Virus record (IMG/VR): IMGVR_UViG_3300031251_000111
Coordinates: 1 to 22,375 of that record
Reading direction: 5' to 3' (one strand)
DNA length: 22,375 nt
DNA from: a virus
Under the pieces are notes generated by a model. It saw only the letters and a list, made by a program, of their open reading frames with translations, ran no database searches and was not told where the DNA came from. Made by a program: the position numbers and the translations under genes. Below, piece after piece: positions 20,447 through 22,375 of the stretch (positions are counted from its first letter, which is position 1; the number at the start of each line of letters is the position of its first letter).

Positions 20447-20729
20447 GGCGTTCCTCTCGTTCTTGCTTTAGTTTTTCCTCGAACTTGGTCTCTTCTTTTA
20501 CCTGCTCATCCACATCCGCAAACACATTACGCATCTGCACATCAGTACGAGCATCATGCGCTGCCTTCTCCCGAATATCATTACGCAGTGCGTAATTGGT
20601 ACATCCTTGCCAGCCGCAGATGACCTGTGTCGGAATGCTCTCCCTAAACACAGCAAACGGGGTTGTTGGGTGACAAACGAGTTCTTTAGTTGCTCCACAA
20701 ATATCACATGTGTATGTTGCGCCGCTCAT
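20397..20729 (-). CDS. Cys-rich zinc-binding protein with C-terminal coiled coil
   Basis: This is a 110-residue protein with GGAGG upstream. The N-terminus has YTCDICGATK and later QVICGWQGCTNYALRN, giving a four-Cys zinc site (CxxC ... CxxxxC). Residues of about 65-100 form an acidic coiled coil (VDEQVKEETKFEEKLKQERE). It ends ATPAWRKIR. It may bind nucleic acid or a host protein. No specific family is recognised. Confidence 0.82.
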   Translation of the reverse strand: MSGATYTCDICGATKELVCHPTTPFAVFRESIPTQVICGWQGCTNYALRNDIREKAAHDARTDVQMRNVFADVDEQVKEETKFEEKLKQEREERRAIRDSGATPAWRKIR

Positions 20730-21095
20730 CTATCCTCCTAGTGGTACGAGCCTCATATCCTGAGTTAGACCACAGCCAATACATGGAATCCGGTCAGGAA
20801 GACGCTCAACGAACTCTTGAATGGTCATCGCCTCTTCTTTAGAAACTCGACGTTCTTGCTTGCATTTGTTGCATTTATAGGTTCGAACACTTTGGTTCGC
20901 CGGCATTGGTAGAAGGTTGAACCCCGCCAGCTCGTATAAAAACCCTGCTCCAACTCGCACCTGCCTCAAAATCGGCGTCAATCGATAATCAGCCAGAGAT
21001 TCAAACTCAATCACCGCTTCATCAGTAAGGGTGATGGTCCCGATCAGTTGATCGTAGCGTCCACCATCACTGATACGAAATGATCTATCGGCCAT
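20730..21095 (-). CDS. Zinc-ribbon protein, unknown
   Basis: This is a 121-residue protein with GGAGG upstream. The first 75 residues are beta-rich without Cys. Then come YKCNKCKQERRVSKEEAMTI and PCIGCGLTQDMRLV, a two-knuckle zinc ribbon (CxxC, CxxC). The stop directly abuts the start of the next gene, so translation may be coupled. Function is unknown. Confidence 0.82.
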   Translation of the reverse strand: MADRSFRISDGGRYDQLIGTITLTDEAVIEFESLADYRLTPILRQVRVGAGFLYELAGFNLLPMPANQSVRTYKCNKCKQERRVSKEEAMTIQEFVERLPDRIPCIGCGLTQDMRLVPLGG

Positions 21096-21105
21096 GATTC
21101 CTCCA

Positions 21106-21119
21106 AACTAAGTATAAGG
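21106..21119 (+). repeat. Isolated copy of the AGTATAA element
   Basis: AACTAAGTATAAGG is a degenerate version of the element in the 17-kb region. It sits between a terminator and the start of the zinc-ribbon gene. The orientation is opposite to the genes, so an operator role is as likely as a promoter role. Confidence 0.35.
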
Positions 21120-21121
21120 TT

Positions 21122-21155
21122 AGAAAAAGAAAGACCCTTTGTATTAACAGGGTCT
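21122..21155 (-). terminator. Rho-independent terminator
   Basis: On the minus strand AGACCCT-(10 nt loop)-AGGGTCT makes a perfect 7-bp stem, followed by TTCTTTTTCT. It lies right after the stop of the 71-residue gene. It should separate that gene from the zinc-ribbon operon. Confidence 0.8.
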
Positions 21156-21166
21156 CTCCTTTAGAT

Positions 21167-21382
21167 CTACATGTCTTCTTGGGTGACGATGTCCCAGAAC
21201 TTGGCGGTCACCAACTGGTCGTCCAGCACCTTTATGAAGTTGTGCAGAGAATCCACGAACTCCTCAGCCGCCTCAGTAGCAACCTTACGTTGCTTCTTGC
21301 GCTTCAGATGTCCATGGATCTCAACAGCAATCCATCCAAGGGCCAGACCACCAGCTAGCGAGAGCTTGGTTTTGTCGGTCAT
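21167..21382 (-). CDS. Small membrane-associated protein
   Basis: This is a 71-residue protein with AAAGGA upstream. Residues of about 7-23 (LSLAGGLALGWIAVEIHG) are hydrophobic enough for one membrane span. They are followed by a basic patch (HLKRKKQRK) and an amphipathic acidic helix (ATEAAEEFVDSLHNFIKVLD). Flanked by a promoter upstream and a terminator downstream, it forms its own transcription unit. Single-gene units of this type often code host-takeover proteins, but this is a guess. Confidence 0.78.
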   Translation of the reverse strand: MTDKTKLSLAGGLALGWIAVEIHGHLKRKKQRKVATEAAEEFVDSLHNFIKVLDDQLVTAKFWDIVTQEDM

Positions 21383-21410
21383 TGAAATCCTTTCGATTAT
21401 GTATTATCTC

Positions 21411-21439
21411 ATTATAATCGCTGTAAAATATGCGAGCAA
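21411..21439 (-). promoter_or_regulatory. Sigma70-type promoter for the small membrane protein gene
   Basis: The minus strand carries TATAAT (21,411-21,416), a 17-base spacer, then TTGCTC (21,434-21,439). The -10 is a perfect match and spacing is ideal; the -35 is weak (TTG only). It lies directly after a terminator and before an AAAGGA ribosome site, as expected for a separate early unit. Confidence 0.6.
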
Positions 21440-21463
21440 AAAGAAAGCCCGTGTAGGACTCTC
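21438..21463 (-). terminator. Rho-independent terminator
   Basis: The minus strand GAGAGTCC-TACAC-GGGCTTTC forms an 8-bp stem with G-U pairs and is followed by TTTTTGC. It ends the transcript from the Thr-rich membrane protein gene, whose stop lies at 21,475. It overlaps the -35 of the next promoter by a few bases. Confidence 0.7.
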
Positions 21464-21474
21464 TTTTCTCAACC

Positions 21475-21828
21475 TCACCCAGTGAAAACAGGTGATGCTG
21501 TAACCGCAACTGCCGTCCCGATACTGACTGGCTTTGGAGCAGCGTTGTGAATATCCCCAGGGGTCACCGTGGTGCTGGTCGTATGCCATTCCCGATGTTC
21601 GGTAGTGGTCGTATACGATGGCCCACAGTTCTCCAAATATGGATTGTCACAGACGGTCGTGCTCGTTGAGCTTGTTGGCGGAGCTGTCTCGCCAGGACCG
21701 ATCTGACAGGTAATCGGCTTGGTCGTCGTGCAAATATCCGTTGCCCCAGACGAAGCGATCATGAACACAGCAATGAGAACAAACACGAACACCACAAAGC
21801 TGAAAATATACAGAACAGTCTTAAGCAT
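21475..21828 (-). CDS. Thr-rich membrane-anchored protein
   Basis: This is a 117-residue protein with AAGGAG upstream. Residues of about 4-26 (TVLYIFSFVVFVFVLIAVFM) are a strong membrane segment. The rest would be external: ICTTTKPITC, a disulphide-capable CDNPYLENC, and a Thr/Ser-rich stalk (TTTTEHREWHTTSTTVTPG). The Thr clusters could be glycosylated in an actinobacterial host. It could be a surface or superinfection-type protein. No lipobox is clear. Function is inferred only from topology. Confidence 0.82.
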   Translation of the reverse strand: MLKTVLYIFSFVVFVFVLIAVFMIASSGATDICTTTKPITCQIGPGETAPPTSSTSTTVCDNPYLENCGPSYTTTTEHREWHTTSTTVTPGDIHNAAPKPVSIGTAVAVTASPVFTG

Positions 21829-21848
21829 ATCATCTCCTTAATTATTAG

Positions 21849-22109
21849 TTAACTGGCCAGATCCCTAGCCAGGTTGTACAGAGCTTGACACTTGGAACAA
21901 ATCGGGTGTTTCCTGTGGTCACGTGAAGGCACCCACAAATATCCGCAGATGGCCTTGACGGGAGTTCCGTAAATGCGGGCCTCGAGAACACGGGTCTCAG
22001 CGTCCTTACCGTCTTCGCCCCTCTGCACAATATGCGTGAAAATTGGAGTGTCGTCATCCAGCTCCACAACCTCAACGAGGTCTAACTGTTCATCAGTGAA
22101 TATACTCAA
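21849..22109 (-). CDS. DUF3039-like protein
   Basis: This is an 86-residue protein with a TTG start that overlaps the upstream stop (TTGA). An AGAGG site lies nine bases before. IYGTPVKAICGYLWVPSRDH then RKHPICSKCQALYNLA matches the DUF3039 pattern: G-x-P-V-x-A-x-C-G, W-V-P-x-R-D, then CxxC. This family is widespread in actinobacteria and their phages, which supports an actinobacterial host. The Cys residues are probably zinc ligands. Function is unknown. Confidence 0.88.
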   Translation of the reverse strand: MSIFTDEQLDLVEVVELDDDTPIFTHIVQRGEDGKDAETRVLEARIYGTPVKAICGYLWVPSRDHRKHPICSKCQALYNLARDLAS

Positions 22110-22375
22110 AAGCTTAACCTCTTTTCGTTGTAAAGGTTCAGGAAATCACCCCAGCACCGAAGCACAATGGTCAAACCCTCGATCGGCTTCCCGTTCTCGA
22201 GCCACTTGTACTCAGTAAGCGTTATCTTGTCGGGATGGGTCTGTTCAGATCCCTGCTCGACGGTCCACGATCTTGCGTCCTCGAACATGACCTCGAAATA
22301 TACCCCATACCAGTGCTTGTCGCCATCTGGCGTATCCACCAAATAGCCAGGCACGTTCTCAACCTGGATGTTACA
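22106..22375 (-). CDS. Unknown protein, start outside or at the window edge
   Basis: The frame is open through the window edge. A GTG at 22354 is possible but has a poor ribosome site, and the codons upstream of it (CNIQVEN) are in frame, so the real start is likely outside. Visible residues include PGYLVDTPDGDKHWYGVYFE, then MFEDARSWTVEQGS and GKPIEGLTIVLRCWGDF. No family was recognised. The stop overlaps the DUF3039-type gene start. Confidence 0.7.
   Translation of the reverse strand, partial: CNIQVENVPGYLVDTPDGDKHWYGVYFEVMFEDARSWTVEQGSEQTHPDKITLTEYKWLENGKPIEGLTIVLRCWGDFLNLYNEKRLSF

Noticed and set aside
1-22375. tRNA genes, integrase, repressor or insertion sequences
   Set aside because: I saw no cloverleaf-type segments, no tyrosine or serine recombinase motifs, no classical repressor and no transposase motifs. 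The HTH segments belong to the RNAP-like and winged-helix proteins.

Overview
The window is a contiguous stretch of a tailed double-stranded DNA phage (or prophage) genome. Every gene I can support lies on the minus strand and is tightly packed, often with 1-50 nt overlaps, so the region reads from 22,375 down to 1. The packaging and head genes are of HK97 type: large terminase, portal, U35-type protease joined to the major capsid protein, head closure, tail terminator, and a tail-tube protein with an Ig-like domain. This indicates a siphovirus. A DUF3039-type protein (21,849-22,109) and the overall gene style suggest an actinobacterial host, although base composition is only near 50% GC. The host assignment is inference.

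Layout in transcription order. (1) 22,375-19,083 holds small accessory genes: a partial unknown gene, a DUF3039 protein, a Thr-rich membrane protein, a small membrane protein, two Cys-rich zinc-ribbon proteins, two paralogous small beta-type proteins, and a winged-helix-like protein. It also holds two terminators and a promoter. (2) 19,129-16,154 is a DNA metabolism module: SF2/SNF2-type helicase, a complex repeat region at 17,583-17,898, a NUMOD4/HNH endonuclease, a VRR-NUC nuclease and a Cas4/RecB-like PD-(D/E)XK nuclease. (3) 16,154-13,464 encodes an 896-residue protein. It carries HTH-like segments at both ends, the RNA polymerase metal-binding signature DFDGD, and an upstream segment resembling the beta-subunit barrel. 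I read it as a single-chain two-barrel RNA polymerase-like protein. (4) 13,231-13,089 is non-coding, with a G-run, palindromes and a hairpin, and may be the packaging (cos/pac) site. (5) 13,085-7,322 contains a DUF6527-like protein, a 2H phosphoesterase, small terminase, HNH nuclease, a Pro-Ala-Pro-Asp repeat protein, a 49-residue protein, endolysin, a head-tail connector, a tagged protein and the large terminase. (6) 7,295-1 is the head and tail module.

The likely interplay is this. The helicase and nucleases handle replication or recombination near the repeat region. The RNAP-like protein may transcribe part of the phage genome. Its N-terminus carries a variant of the EHHGVKGxKWG tag found in three small basic proteins of the head and packaging module, so it may be carried in the virion. 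The repeated AAAGTAAGTATAAA element around 17.0-17.9 kb is a candidate promoter, operator or origin element. The most interesting items are the RNAP-like protein with its tag, the 205-bp inverted repeat, and the internal start inside the protease-capsid fusion.
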